Shown: piece by piece, positions 1 to 9,403 of the stretch | How positions within the stretch are numbered: position 1 is the first letter of the stretch | How the letters are laid out: the number at the start of each line of letters is the position of its first letter | Assembly (NCBI GenBank): GCA_017480115.1 | Contig: JAFVBH010000081.1 | Coordinates: 1-57,790 of the forward strand | Reading direction: 5' to 3' | Length of the DNA stretch: 57,790 nucleotides | From: Clostridia bacterium | GTDB taxonomy: Bacteria > Bacillota > Clostridia > Oscillospirales > Acutalibacteraceae | Notes under the pieces: generated by a model | The model's database searches: none | What the model was told of the DNA's origin: nothing | What the model saw: only the letters and a program-made list of their open reading frames with translations | Made by a program: the position numbers and the translations under genes

Positions 1-54
1 GTAAATCGTGCCTTTTCCCAATATTTTCCGTTTGCCGCATGATTAAATGGCAAA

Positions 55-400
55 TGTGCCGCCGCGTCCGGCGGACGGGGCAGGCGGTGCATTTGCAGGA
101 AGGGACACAGAGCATTGCGAAGCGCTCCAAGCGAGCAATGCGACAATGTCCCTGACCGTCTCGCAGTGCGCCGTGCTACCTGTTACCGCAAATTTGTAGG
201 GATGCCCATTGGGCATCCGTTGATTTTGCGCATAACCCGGCGGACGGACGATGGCCGTTCCTACAGGATGGTATGCCCACCTTTTTATAAAACCAAATCG
301 CAAAGCGATTTCCGAACCTTTTCCCTTTTTCCTTTTCCATTTTCCCTATAAAATCCAACCGCGAAACGATTTCCGAAATTCCGCATTCCGAATCCCACAT
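55..400. repeat. Intergenic palindromic repeat cluster, copy 1
   Basis: This gene-free stretch is built from modules that recur elsewhere in the window. One is a pair of imperfect hairpins at about 195-271, beginning GTAGGGATGCCC and ending in the near-inverse GGCCGTTCCTAC. A second module at about 62-195 reappears in inverted orientation at about 4225-4345. A third, with a tail resembling AAATCCAACCGCGAA and TTCCGCATTCCG, recurs near 4370, 4553 and 5640. No plausible gene start or protein family is visible. It looks like a non-coding interspersed (REP/MITE-like) family. Confidence 0.75.
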
Positions 401-401
401 T

Positions 402-446
402 AAAAATCCCTCGCGCGTTCATCCAAAACACGCGAGGGATTTTTTC
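402..446 (-). terminator. Rho-independent terminator of aroF
   Basis: A GC-rich stem (AATCCCTCGCG paired with CGCGAGGGATT) closes a short loop. Read on the minus strand it is followed by a T-rich tract. It begins directly after the stop codon of the DAHP synthase gene, so it most likely ends that transcript. Confidence 0.85.
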
Positions 447-447
447 G

Positions 448-1476
448 TTAAATCTGTTCTGCGATGGAATAAATCAGATCGCGGGACTTCTCCCAGCCGA
501 GACAGGGGTCGGTGATCGACTTGCCGTAAACACCGCCGCCGATCTTTTGGCAGCCGTCCTCTATGTAACTTTCGATCATAAAGCCCTTGACCAGCTTTTT
601 AATGTCACCCGAATGCCGGGTTGCGTGCAGCACCTCATTGCAGATGCGCACCTGCTCCAGATACTGTTTATTGGAATTGGAATGGTTGCAGTCCACGATC
701 ACAGCGGGGTTTTGCAGATTCCTCGCGGCGTACATGTCGGAAAGCTGCTGCAAATCCTCATAGTGATAATTTTGATGCGCGGTACCGTACCTGTCCACGC
801 TGCCGCGCAGGATCGCGTGGCACAGCGGGTTGCCGGTGGTTTCGACCTCCCAGCCTCTGTAGATGAACATATGGGAGCTTTGCGCCGCAACGATAGAATT
901 CATCATCACGCCCAAATCGCCGCCGGTGGGGTTTTTCATGCCGACGGGAACGGTAATGCCGCTGGAGACCAGCCGATGCTCCTGATTTTCCGACGACCGG
1001 GCGCCGATAGCGACATACGCCAGCAGATCGTCCAGATAACGATAATTCTGCACATAGAGCATTTCGTCCGCGCAGCTCATGCCGTAATCGTCAATCGCCT
1101 TGGCGTGCAGCGCACGGATCGCAATGATCCCTTGCAGCATATCGGGCTTTTTATCGGGATCGGGCTGATGCAGCATGCCCTTATAGCCCTCGCCCGTGGT
1201 ACGTGGCTTGCCGGTATAGATACGGGGGATAATGACGATTTTATCCTTCACTTCCTCCTGCACCTTGGCAATCCGCTCGATATAATCCAGCACTGCGTCC
1301 TCACGGTCGGCGCTGCAAGGGCCGATGACCAGCACCAGCTTATCGCTCTTCCCGGAAAATACGTCCGCGATCTCCGAATCGCGCTGCGCTTTGATCTTCG
1401 CCGCCTTTTCCGTCAGCGGGAATTCCTTTTTGATCTCCATGGGGATCGGCAGCTTTCTGAGAAAATTCATAGACAT
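448..1476 (-). CDS. aroF: 3-deoxy-7-phosphoheptulonate (DAHP) synthase, class I
   Basis: This enzyme condenses phosphoenolpyruvate with erythrose 4-phosphate, the first step of the cytosolic shikimate pathway to aromatic amino acids. The protein is about 342 residues, usual for the AroFGH type. It shows the family blocks GPCSADRE, KPRTTGEGYKG, the GIxAIRALH region and DCNHSNSNKQ. I chose the ATG at 1476 (MSMNFLRK) because AGGAAG lies 8 bases upstream; a GTG nine bases earlier would overlap that site. The gene sits 40 bases downstream of glgP on the same strand and may be read with it. Which aromatic end product inhibits it cannot be told by eye. Confidence 0.95.
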   Translation of the reverse strand: MSMNFLRKLPIPMEIKKEFPLTEKAAKIKAQRDSEIADVFSGKSDKLVLVIGPCSADREDAVLDYIERIAKVQEEVKDKIVIIPRIYTGKPRTTGEGYKGMLHQPDPDKKPDMLQGIIAIRALHAKAIDDYGMSCADEMLYVQNYRYLDDLLAYVAIGARSSENQEHRLVSSGITVPVGMKNPTGGDLGVMMNSIVAAQSSHMFIYRGWEVETTGNPLCHAILRGSVDRYGTAHQNYHYEDLQQLSDMYAARNLQNPAVIVDCNHSNSNKQYLEQVRICNEVLHATRHSGDIKKLVKGFMIESYIEDGCQKIGGGVYGKSITDPCLGWEKSRDLIYSIAEQI

Positions 1477-1516
1477 ACGCAACACTTCCTAAATTTCACT
1501 TTTTATCCATTTAAAA

Positions 1517-3943
1517 TCAGAACTTAATTTTCGGATTGTTCTTCGCGACACCCGTATGCCAGATGTTGTTCGCATAGTCACGGATCGAGCGATCAGCGGC
1601 AAAGATACCGGAACCGGCGATATTCATCAGCGACATGCGGTTCCAGCGATCGCGGTCAAGATACAGCGTCTCCGCTTTTTTCTGCGCGGCGCGGTAATCC
1701 GCGAAATCCGCCAACGCCATATACGGGTCGCTGTTTATCAGGCTGCCGGTGATCTCGGGGAATTTTTTGCCGTTGACGCCTCGTTCAAGAAAATCAATGA
1801 CCGCTTTCAATTCAGGATTGTTGACATAGTAATCTCTGGGATAATAGCCGCCGTGCTTGAGCGCGTCCACCTCCTCGGTATTCATACCGAAGATGATGAT
1901 ATTGTCCGCGCCCACGGATTCAAAGATCTCCACATTCGCGCCGTCCATGGTACCGAGCGTCACCGCGCCGTTCATCATAAATTTCATATTGCTGGTGCCG
2001 CTGGCCTCGGTACCCGCAAGGGAAATCTGCTCGCTGATCTCCGCCGAGGGGATCAGCAGCTCCGCAGCCGTCACACAGTAATCCTCAAAGAAATAGACCT
2101 TCATATACCGGCTGACCACGGGATCACTGTTGATCATATCAGAGATCGCGCAGATCAGGCTGATGATCTTCTTCGCCATAAAATAACCGGACGCCGCTTT
2201 CGCGCCGAAGATATAGGTATGGGGAACGTAATTGCCGTTGGGATTGTTCTTGATCTCCAAATATTTGGCGAGGATCTGCAGAACGTTCATCTGCTGCCGC
2301 TTGTACTCATGCAGACGCTTGACCTGAATATCAAAGATGGAGGACGGATCCAGCGTTACGCCGGATACGCGCTTGATATACTTGGCGGTACGCTCCTTGT
2401 TCTCCAGCTTTACGCGCTCCAATTCCGCAAGGAACGCGGCGTCGCCGGCAAAGCCCTCCAAATTTTTCAACTCGGCGGCATTGTATACAAAGCCCTCACC
2501 GATGCTGTCGGTAATCAGCTTGGACAGCCCGGGATTGGACTGGCACAGCCAGCGCCGGTGGGCGATACCGTTGGTCACGTTGGTGAACTTATCGGGAGTA
2601 AGTCTGTAATAATCGTTAAAGATCGTATCCTTAATAATATCGCTGTGCAGCGCAGATACGCCGTTGACGCTGTGGCAGGCGGCAACGCAAAGGTTCGCCA
2701 TCTTCACGATGCCGTGGGAGATGATCGCTGTACGCTCCACATAATCCGCGTCGCCCGTGCAGTTCCACACATAGGCGCGATAGCGGTTGTCGATCTCCTT
2801 GATGATCTGGTAAATGCGGGGCAGGAGCCGCTGCACAAGATCCTCCGTCCAGCACTCCAGCGCCTCTTTCATAACGGTGTGGTTGGTGTAAGCGACGGTC
2901 TTTGTCACAAGATTCCATGCCTCGTCCCAGCCGTAGCCGCATTCGTCCAGCATAATGCGCATCAGCTCGGGAATGCAGAGGGTGGGGTGGGTATCGTTGA
3001 TATGGATCGCGTTCTTCTCCGGCAGGTTCTCCAGCGTGCCGAACATATGCAAATGGTGCCGGATAATATCCTGAATAGACGCCGAAACAAGGAAATATTG
3101 CTGCTTCAGGCGCAGGCTCTTGCCCTCGGGGTGGTTATCGGCGGGATAGAGGATCTTGCTGATGACCTCCGCCATGGCGTTCTCCTCCACTGCGCGCAGA
3201 TAGTCGCCCTCGTTGAATTTCGCCATGTCCAGCCCGGGCGCTTTTGCCGACCAAAGACGCAGCAGGCTCACACCCTTGCCGTCCTTACCGGCAACGAACA
3301 TATCATAAGGCACCGCCTTGATGATATTGCCGCCGCGCACCTCTACATGGTGATAATCGCCGTCCCAGCTCTCGTCCACATAGCCGCCCAACTGCACGTT
3401 GACCGCGCTTTCGGGCTTTTCAACCAGCCAAACGTCGCCGCCGGGCAGCCAATTGTCGGGCAGCTCGGTCTGCCAGCCGTCCACGATCTTCTGCTTGAAA
3501 ATACCGTATTCATAAAGAATGGAATAGCCTCTGCCGTGTACGCCCTGTGTCGCCATTGCGTCCAAATAGCAGGCGGCAAGTCTGCCCAGACCGCCGTTGC
3601 CCAGACCGGCGTCCGGCTCGCAGTCGTACAGACGCTCCAGACTGATGCCGTAATCCTTCAGCGCAGAAGCGAAGGTACTTGTCAGATTCAAATTATAAAG
3701 GGTATTCTTCAGAGAACGCCCCATCAAAAATTCCATCGAAAGATAATAAACGCGCTTTGCGCCCGCCTTGTCCGCAGCGGCGGAAAAATCCCGTCTGCCC
3801 GCAGCCATCATATCGCGGACGATCATGGAAACCGCTCTGTAGTAATGCTCAAAATTCGCATTTTCCACGGATACGCCGAAGAAATGCGAGAGCTTGGACT
3901 CGATTAATTCCTTTGCTTGCTTTTTCGTCATTTTGTAATTCAT
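1517..3943 (-). CDS. glgP: Glycogen/starch/alpha-glucan phosphorylase
   Basis: This PLP enzyme releases glucose 1-phosphate from alpha-1,4-glucans in the cytoplasm. The protein is 808 residues, the normal family length. It shows GNGGLGRLAACYLDA near the N terminus, NVTNGIAHRRWL, VKRLHEYKRQ and the PLP-lysine block EASGTSNMKFMMNG. The start at 3943 (MNYKMTKK) is chosen because GGAGG lies 6 bases upstream; a longer frame reaches 4045 but lacks a better site. No other glycogen genes are adjacent, and the pairing with aroF is probably only positional. Confidence 0.96.
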   Translation of the reverse strand: MNYKMTKKQAKELIESKLSHFFGVSVENANFEHYYRAVSMIVRDMMAAGRRDFSAAADKAGAKRVYYLSMEFLMGRSLKNTLYNLNLTSTFASALKDYGISLERLYDCEPDAGLGNGGLGRLAACYLDAMATQGVHGRGYSILYEYGIFKQKIVDGWQTELPDNWLPGGDVWLVEKPESAVNVQLGGYVDESWDGDYHHVEVRGGNIIKAVPYDMFVAGKDGKGVSLLRLWSAKAPGLDMAKFNEGDYLRAVEENAMAEVISKILYPADNHPEGKSLRLKQQYFLVSASIQDIIRHHLHMFGTLENLPEKNAIHINDTHPTLCIPELMRIMLDECGYGWDEAWNLVTKTVAYTNHTVMKEALECWTEDLVQRLLPRIYQIIKEIDNRYRAYVWNCTGDADYVERTAIISHGIVKMANLCVAACHSVNGVSALHSDIIKDTIFNDYYRLTPDKFTNVTNGIAHRRWLCQSNPGLSKLITDSIGEGFVYNAAELKNLEGFAGDAAFLAELERVKLENKERTAKYIKRVSGVTLDPSSIFDIQVKRLHEYKRQQMNVLQILAKYLEIKNNPNGNYVPHTYIFGAKAASGYFMAKKIISLICAISDMINSDPVVSRYMKVYFFEDYCVTAAELLIPSAEISEQISLAGTEASGTSNMKFMMNGAVTLGTMDGANVEIFESVGADNIIIFGMNTEEVDALKHGGYYPRDYYVNNPELKAVIDFLERGVNGKKFPEITGSLINSDPYMALADFADYRAAQKKAETLYLDRDRWNRMSLMNIAGSGIFAADRSIRDYANNIWHTGVAKNNPKIKF

Positions 3944-4109
3944 GTAATACCTCCGGTTTTTGCAGGTTGTTACAAAAAATAAACAGCCGATTTTTGTGCA
4001 TACTCCCAAAAAAGGGTGGGTCTTTCTCCCCGTTATGATATGCAATTGGTTGTATTATATCATATTTTACGCCGTTACTCAATAGAAAGTTACAAAATAT
4101 TACACAAAA

Positions 4110-4610
4110 GATGGGATGAATTCTGATTTATCGCAGGAAGAACGTCACACGATCCTGTAGGGATGCCCAGTGGGCATCCGTCGATTTTGCGCGTAACCTG
4201 GCGGATGGCCAATGGCCATCCCTACAAATTTGCGAAAACGGGTAGCACGGCGCACTGCGAGACGGTCAGGGACATTGTCGCCTTGCTCGCTTGGAACGCT
4301 TCGCAATGCTCTGTGTCCCTTCCTGCAAATGCACCGCCTGCCCCGTGTGCCCATTTTGCGGCTATAAATCCAACCGCGAAGCGGTTCCACAATCATTCAT
4401 CATTCACTGTTCATCATTCATTAAATTCTGATTTAGCTGCGCAAATGGGTACACGCGCTTGTAGGGACGCCCAGTGGGCGTCCGCCGGGTTATGCGCAAA
4501 ATCAACGGACGGCCGATGGCCGTCCCTACAGGATTGTGCGCCCATCTTTCTATAAATCCAAATCGCGAAGCGATTTCCGAACCTCCTACCTCTTCCCTCC
4601 TACCTTCTAT
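4110..4610. repeat. Intergenic palindromic repeat cluster, copies 2 and 3
   Basis: The 780-base gap between glgP and the next gene contains two more copies of the GTAGGGA[TC]GCCCAGTGGGC hairpin pair (about 4157-4227 and 4460-4532). It also has the inverted copy of the module seen at 62-195, and two copies of the AAATCCAA[CA]CGCGAAGCG motif. A TTCATCATTCATTAAATTCTGATTT string at about 4407-4431 recurs almost unchanged near 40130-40160. No gene is supported here. Confidence 0.75.
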
Positions 4611-4612
4611 CT

Positions 4613-4656
4613 AAATTCTGGTTTGCGGGGCGTAAACGCCCCGCAAATCAGAATTT
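4613..4656. terminator. AAATTCTG-type palindrome, likely terminator
   Basis: A 20-bp stem (AAATTCTGGTTTGCGGGGCG and its complement with one G-T pair) closes on a TAAA loop. The same outer arms AAATTCTGATTT/AAATCAGAATTT recur at 35795-35833 and, with one base changed, at 40152-40196. It may act as a terminator, but its dispersal suggests a repeat family. Confidence 0.6.
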
Positions 4657-4725
4657 ATAGTTGCCATTTTGTCGAATTTGTGCTAAAATGAGGATAATTA
4701 TTGATAATATGTTGAGGAGACGCTT

Positions 4726-5472
4726 ATGAAGAACTATTTTAAAAGGATATTCTCCCAAACAAAGCCGTGGGAACTTGTATTGTGGTGGATTTTTCGGTGC
4801 CTGATGATTGCCGGGATTTTCCTGCCGCTGTTCCCCTCGCTGATGGCAAAGCTGCCCACGACCCGCAGCGCGATCCCCTTCGCCCAGAATCTTTTACAGA
4901 TGGGCGCCAATACCGTGGCGATGTTTTTGTGGGAGATTTTCATGATGTTCCCGGAAAAATCCTATGTCCGGCAGATTCCGGCGTATGTGCAAAATGTATC
5001 TGTGCCGTTCGTTTTTGCAACGGCGTTCTGCGGCGCATATTTAAATATGTACTATTCGCTGTGGTGGTGGGATTCTTTCCTGCACACGCTTGGCGCGTTT
5101 ATCGGCGTATTTGCAGGCTATGAATTTGTTTGCGCCATTCAAAAGCGGGATAAGTGCAAGCTCAATCTGTCCATTGCGCTGTTTGCGTCGTTTGCGTTCT
5201 GCTTTGTATTCGGCGTTGCGTGGGAACTGTTTGCATTTACATACGATCAAATCGCGCTTGGCGACAGCCAGCATTGGAGCGCCGCGCTGGCGCATGAGGG
5301 CTACAGAACGCTGTTCCCCGCCCGCGATCCGGAACGCTTTGCACTGATGGACACCATGGGCGACACCGTCTGCAATACGTTGGGCGCGGTGCTCGGCTAT
5401 ATCGTTTTGCGCATTTACCCCTACAACCACAGGGGCGCGCGCGATCTGAACAAAAAATTCGCAGAACAATAA
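4726..5472 (+). CDS. Polytopic membrane protein, DUF2238/YjdF-like
   Basis: The 248-residue protein has about six hydrophobic segments. Two blocks resemble the DUF2238 family: WWWDSFLHTLGAFIGVFAGYE around residues 110-130, and GVAWELFAFTYDQI followed by DTMGDTVCNTLGAVLG near the C terminus. The conserved acidic and histidine residues lie at membrane edges. No biochemical function is established for this family as far as I know. The start follows GAGGAGA at a good distance. It is a single gene between two repeat-rich gaps. Confidence 0.7.
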   Translation: MKNYFKRIFSQTKPWELVLWWIFRCLMIAGIFLPLFPSLMAKLPTTRSAIPFAQNLLQMGANTVAMFLWEIFMMFPEKSYVRQIPAYVQNVSVPFVFATAFCGAYLNMYYSLWWWDSFLHTLGAFIGVFAGYEFVCAIQKRDKCKLNLSIALFASFAFCFVFGVAWELFAFTYDQIALGDSQHWSAALAHEGYRTLFPARDPERFALMDTMGDTVCNTLGAVLGYIVLRIYPYNHRGARDLNKKFAEQ

Positions 5473-5516
5473 CGGCGAACGTTGAGGGATAGAATATAAA
5501 ATTGCACATAACGGGC

Positions 5517-5563
5517 AGTCGGAACTAAAAATATGCCGGTGGCATATTTTTAGTTCCGACCGA
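5517..5563. terminator. Long perfect hairpin after the DUF2238-like gene
   Basis: TCGGAACTAAAAATATGCC pairs with its complement across a short GGT-type loop. The stem is about 19 bp and ends the plus-strand gene upstream. The remaining gap to 5719 contains another copy of the AAATCCAACTGCGGAGCGG repeat module and no gene. Confidence 0.65.
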
Positions 5564-5719
5564 AGCGGCTATGCCGCGAGGGCTCTTTCCCGGAAATCCG
5601 CATAAGCCCCAACGGACTACAGGATTGCTCGCCCGTTTTATCTATAAAATCCAACTGCGGAGCGGTTCCGAAATTCCGCATTCCGCCTTACACTTTCCGA
5701 ATTAAAAAGGTTGTGCGGT

Positions 5720-6415
5720 TTATTTTTTGAATAATTTCTTGACTTCCGGCTGCTTTTTTGAAGCAACCGGAATTTTATATACCTGCGCCGAGCCTTTTTT
5801 GCGTTTGCCGACAAGGGTCAATTCATCGCGCTTATGCAGCTGACAATAATCCCGATTTACTACAAAACTCTTGTGCGGACACAAAAACGTCGCGTCGGGC
5901 AGATTCAGCTTCCAAAACTCCATCTTTTCCCGCGCATTGTACGCGTCTCCGTCGGTCACCAGACGCGTATGCCGATTTTCGATCTCAATAAACATAATAT
6001 CCTGCAGCCGCACGTTGACCGTGCATTCCCGCGACGGATCGTAGAACGACACCGTGTCCGGCGCGTCGCCGCTTGCCGCGTCCATGGCGATATACAGACG
6101 CTGCATATCCATCGGTTTGGGCAAATACCAAAACGCCCCCAGCGCGAACGCATCGTCCAGATGCGTGTCATGCTCCGACATTAAAATAAGCTTTGCGCGC
6201 AGATAGCTTTCATGCAAAAGCTTACAGGTCTCCATGTCAAAATGGTCCACATCGATAAAAATAAGGTCAAACAGACTGCGCTCCCGCTGCAGCATTTTAC
6301 TATCCGCATAGGTATAGATCAGGGCGGCGTGTCCGTGGTCAAGACAATAATCCCGCAGATTTTGCGCAAGCAGCGCGCTGAAATCCTGCGTCACATCAAG
6401 GATTGCGATATTCAA
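5720..6415 (-). CDS. LytTR-family response regulator
   Basis: The N-terminal 115 residues form a CheY-like receiver: acidic pocket near ILDV, a candidate phospho-acceptor in LIFIDVDHFD, and the K-P switch motif in WYLPKPMD. The C-terminal half matches a LytTR DNA-binding domain (DIMFIEIENRHTRLVT, FLCPHKSFVVN). It should bind promoter DNA after phosphorylation. No histidine kinase gene lies next to it, so its signal is unknown. GTG at 6424 and TTG at 6415 both start the frame; TTG is placed better behind GTGAGG. Confidence 0.85.
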   Translation of the reverse strand: MNIAILDVTQDFSALLAQNLRDYCLDHGHAALIYTYADSKMLQRERSLFDLIFIDVDHFDMETCKLLHESYLRAKLILMSEHDTHLDDAFALGAFWYLPKPMDMQRLYIAMDAASGDAPDTVSFYDPSRECTVNVRLQDIMFIEIENRHTRLVTDGDAYNAREKMEFWKLNLPDATFLCPHKSFVVNRDYCQLHKRDELTLVGKRKKGSAQVYKIPVASKKQPEVKKLFKK

Positions 6416-6520
6416 AAAAGACACCTCACATTATGTCACAGCAGAAAAAGCGAACAGCAAACAAAGCCGAACCTCATTCAGCTGTTTTTCAGTATTATAA
6501 TAAATATGTATGCAGACGCA

Positions 6521-6540
6521 GGGAGCCGTTTATGGCTCCC
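6521..6540. terminator. Short GC hairpin
   Basis: GGGAGCC pairs with GGCTCCC across a short loop in the 168-base gap between the secreted-protein gene and the LytTR gene. On the minus strand it would end the sigma operon, but the T-rich tail is weak. Confidence 0.4.
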
Positions 6541-6592
6541 CTTTGCCCGATGCTGTTTTCAATCTATGCGCGATTGAAAACAAAGGATTGAA

Positions 6593-7096
6593 TTAAAAAT
6601 AAATCGACGAAGTTTCGTTATATTTTGTATCTGTGGTTTTCAAAAATACAAGATACGGCTTCTCTGCGTAATGTTCACAAATCACACGGTAATAATAACC
6701 GTGGGGAACAGTTGCAGACACAGAAAAATTATCATAACTTGAGTTATCGTACAAATCAGAATAACAATATGCCGAATAGTTGACCCAAGTACCGTTGATC
6801 AATCTTTGCAGCTTGATATAGGTAAACCCGCATTTTGTAACATCAGAGGCGCACAATGTCGAAGCAGTAATTTCCAGTTTTGTGCTTGTCTTTGCTAGGC
6901 CCAACGATGAAGAAATAATTAATGTCGATGAGCTTGATGCGGCTTCAATATCGTAAATGCCGGTCACCGATTCGATTACTTCTTCTGCTTCAGCAAGAGA
7001 CACGTCTTCATCGAGCAATTCCCCGGCAGAAGCGCCTGTGACTAAAATCGATGATACGGTTAAGACAGTAAGAAGAATACATAGGATTCTCTTCAC
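6593..7096 (-). CDS. Small secreted protein of unknown function
   Basis: The 167-residue product opens with a clear signal peptide (MKRILCILLTVLTVSSILVTGASAG), so it is probably exported. The mature part is rich in Ser, Thr and Tyr and reads like a beta-rich domain; it resembles small secreted clostridial proteins I recall as DUF6147, but weakly. It is the last gene of an operon with an ECF sigma factor and a membrane-anchored partner. It may therefore be a target or effector of that envelope-sensing unit. The start is a GTG behind AAGGAG. Confidence 0.6.
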   Translation of the reverse strand: MKRILCILLTVLTVSSILVTGASAGELLDEDVSLAEAEEVIESVTGIYDIEAASSSSTLIISSSLGLAKTSTKLEITASTLCASDVTKCGFTYIKLQRLINGTWVNYSAYCYSDLYDNSSYDNFSVSATVPHGYYYRVICEHYAEKPYLVFLKTTDTKYNETSSIYF

Positions 7097-7111
7097 TTAT
7101 GAATAACTCCT

Positions 7112-7942
7112 TTATTTTATGGTTTCCGCAAACGCAATGGTTTGCTCAAGAGATAAAGGAACTGCTATTGTATATTGAGTGAAACCGTCTTGATACACGA
7201 TCGTATAGCTGCCATTTAAATTGTCCAATATATAAACAATCATACCGTTAACATCTATAGTCGAAGATACAGAAGAGGTATCATAAAAATTATGCGGTGT
7301 AATATAATCGGTTGTATATTGTTCAATATAAATATTACCCGACTGCTTTTTTAATAAATACATAATATTTACGCCATCAAAAAGTTCAGATTCTTTGTAG
7401 GTAATATCTGTAATTTCACATTTATTTGACAACATAACCTCCGGCAGTTTGACCGGTGAAATACCGTGTTCCGCCAGCGCCTCCGGAAGATCGGCGCCGT
7501 ACGGAACCTTGTCCGTGTCGTCCGTCTTATCGCGGTTAAAATCGATCTTGATCCCGTCCTCATTGACACGCACGGCGCCGCCGAACAAATCAAAATCAAA
7601 GATATACGCGGAAGCGGTAATCGCGCCGACAATCAGCAGCGCGGCGATCACCGCCGCAAGCAACAGCCTTGAAATACGATGCTTTTTAATTGTTGTCTCC
7701 TTGGAAGTTTTTCCGGCATTTTCCTCGGAAGCTTCCTCGGACTTTTCCGTCGGCACCACCGCCCTTTCGGGAGTCGCAGACTCCATGTCGTCCAGAATGC
7801 TGAAGCACAAATCGATCAGTTCGAAATCAGCCTCGCCTTCCGGCTTTTTCAACTCATCATCAATAATACGTTCCAATTCGCTTCTTGACAAATCAAGAGA
7901 AGTGTCGTTTAAGACTCTTTTGAATTCATCAGTGCTAATCAT
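7112..7942 (-). CDS. Membrane-anchored anti-sigma-like protein
   Basis: About 110 cytoplasmic residues, rich in Glu and Lys, precede one transmembrane helix (LLLAAVIAALLIVGAITASAYIF). An outer domain of about 150 residues follows, resembling the DUF4367 type often found C-terminal in Firmicute anti-sigma factors. The gene lies right behind the ECF sigma gene, the usual place for its antagonist. The start at 7942 (MISTDEFK) is chosen because GAGAGG is 7 bases upstream. That it binds the sigma factor is inferred from position and topology. Confidence 0.7.
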   Translation of the reverse strand: MISTDEFKRVLNDTSLDLSRSELERIIDDELKKPEGEADFELIDLCFSILDDMESATPERAVVPTEKSEEASEENAGKTSKETTIKKHRISRLLLAAVIAALLIVGAITASAYIFDFDLFGGAVRVNEDGIKIDFNRDKTDDTDKVPYGADLPEALAEHGISPVKLPEVMLSNKCEITDITYKESELFDGVNIMYLLKKQSGNIYIEQYTTDYITPHNFYDTSSVSSTIDVNGMIVYILDNLNGSYTIVYQDGFTQYTIAVPLSLEQTIAFAETIK

Positions 7943-8024
7943 TTCTTTACCTCTCATATATATAGTCTCGAAAAATACAAAATGTGACAAAAAAAGTTGC
8001 AAAAAAATCGAATTTTTTCAAGTT

Positions 8025-8582
8025 TTACAACTCTGGCTCCATTTCCTGCTGCACTTTCTTCGTTATATCCAGCTTGATACGGTACACCATTGCCCGTGCC
8101 GCGTCATACGAGATTTCCATCAGTGCAGCCGCGTCCTTGATCGTATAATGATGCTCATGCACCAGCGTAAAAAGAAGCCGCTTTTTCGGCGGCAACTCGT
8201 TGAGTATTTTATTTATGATCTGCTGTTGCCGTTTCTCGCTGACATGCGGATCGTATATAAACTCAGTCGCCATATCCGGGCGGTTGTCAAGGTGCTCGGC
8301 ATCGTACGACAGGATATGTGATCTTGAAAACTCCACGCCGTTATTATAATCCACAACAATATTTCTTACAACGCGCGCGAGCCAGTGACCGGGATTTTCC
8401 AGCTGCTTGCCTTTCAGCAGCGCCTCCAGCAGTACGGTAAACGCCTCCTGCATACAGTCGTCAACAAAATCTGTTTTATATAGCTTTTGACGGCAGAAAC
8501 ATCTTAAATTCCCTTCATATTTCAGAAAGATTTCTGCGGCATATTGGCTTACATCTTGCAAAACAATTGCCTCCGTTTCCAT
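8025..8582 (-). CDS. ECF-type RNA polymerase sigma factor
   Basis: The protein is about 185 residues. Region 2 is visible as FVDDCMQEAFTVLLEAL with GHWLARVVRNIVVDYNN, and region 4 as LNELPPKKRLLFTLVHEHHYTIKDAAALMEISYDAARAMVYRIK. It should direct RNA polymerase to a small envelope-related regulon, held back by the membrane protein encoded next. The ATG at 8582 has no good ribosome site. A TTG at 8561 lies 8 bases behind GGAGG and may be the true start, giving 178 residues. Confidence 0.88.
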   Translation of the reverse strand: METEAIVLQDVSQYAAEIFLKYEGNLRCFCRQKLYKTDFVDDCMQEAFTVLLEALLKGKQLENPGHWLARVVRNIVVDYNNGVEFSRSHILSYDAEHLDNRPDMATEFIYDPHVSEKRQQQIINKILNELPPKKRLLFTLVHEHHYTIKDAAALMEISYDAARAMVYRIKLDITKKVQQEMEPEL

Positions 8583-8588
8583 TTATTT

Positions 8589-9368
8589 TCAGGTAAAAAC
8601 CATACGTATGTTATAGGTTTGCATGGCGTCGTCCGTAACGATCAGCGTACCGAACGCCTCGCCAGTCAGGCGCACGGGAATCAGATAATTATGCTGCCCG
8701 TTTGTGCCTCCGGTCTCATAAACCGGATAGTTCGTGCCGTCCAGTAAAAACCGAAGCTCCGTCGCGTGATCCAAAAACTCGGCTTTGCACCGGATCATGG
8801 TACAGGTGCGCGCGAATTTAACTTCGGAGAGCGTCAGCCCGTCTGATGTGACGCCGGGATAGGTATGCGTAACCGTGTCGGCTTGCATGGAAAAACTTGC
8901 GGTACAAGTATCCGTATGATACCGCAGCCTGCAATCTCTGAGATCCACGTCCTCTAATGTGTTAAAGACAAGCAACGTGTATGACTGCCCGCCGCCCAAG
9001 ACCTTGCCGACTATGCGTTCCCCAAAGAACGTCCACGCGTCATACTCATTGACGCCGGAGCAAAGCCGGAAATCACGCGCGGCAAATGTTGCATGCTTAT
9101 CCACGCCCGTTAGTTTAATATACAGCCGCAAACCGTCAAAATAATATCCCGCAACAAACATGGTATCGCCAAGCGGAAGCCCGACGTCCGCGAACGGATC
9201 TTCGTCTATCACTTGCAGCACCGCCGTATCCATACTGTCCGGGATCGATATTGTACTTAAAATACCCGCATAATCAATGTGCGTCATGATAAGGCAAACG
9301 CCTGTCAACAGAATTGCGCCAAAAACAACCGCTGCGACGACAAGAACGCTCACCTTTTTCACAGACAT
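8589..9368 (-). CDS. Membrane-anchored extracytoplasmic protein, unknown
   Basis: An N-terminal helix (VSVLVVAAVVFGAILLTGVCLIM) anchors an outer domain of about 220 residues. I recognise no family. It leads the operon with the ECF sigma factor, whose gene starts 6 bases after its stop, so it may take part in signal sensing. Either ATG at 9368 or TTG at 9377 could start it; AAAGG is 3 bases before the TTG and 12 before the ATG, so neither is ideal. Confidence 0.55.
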   Translation of the reverse strand: MSVKKVSVLVVAAVVFGAILLTGVCLIMTHIDYAGILSTISIPDSMDTAVLQVIDEDPFADVGLPLGDTMFVAGYYFDGLRLYIKLTGVDKHATFAARDFRLCSGVNEYDAWTFFGERIVGKVLGGGQSYTLLVFNTLEDVDLRDCRLRYHTDTCTASFSMQADTVTHTYPGVTSDGLTLSEVKFARTCTMIRCKAEFLDHATELRFLLDGTNYPVYETGGTNGQHNYLIPVRLTGEAFGTLIVTDDAMQTYNIRMVFT

Positions 9369-9403
9369 ATCCGGCAATGACCTTTCATGCAGATTTCTGT
9401 AAA

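Noticed and set aside
1556..3907. Very long open frame (783 codons) opposite glgP
   Set aside because: It is the mirror of a strongly supported gene in a GC-balanced sequence, has His/Arg/Ile-rich composition typical of antisense frames, and no ribosome site or family motif.
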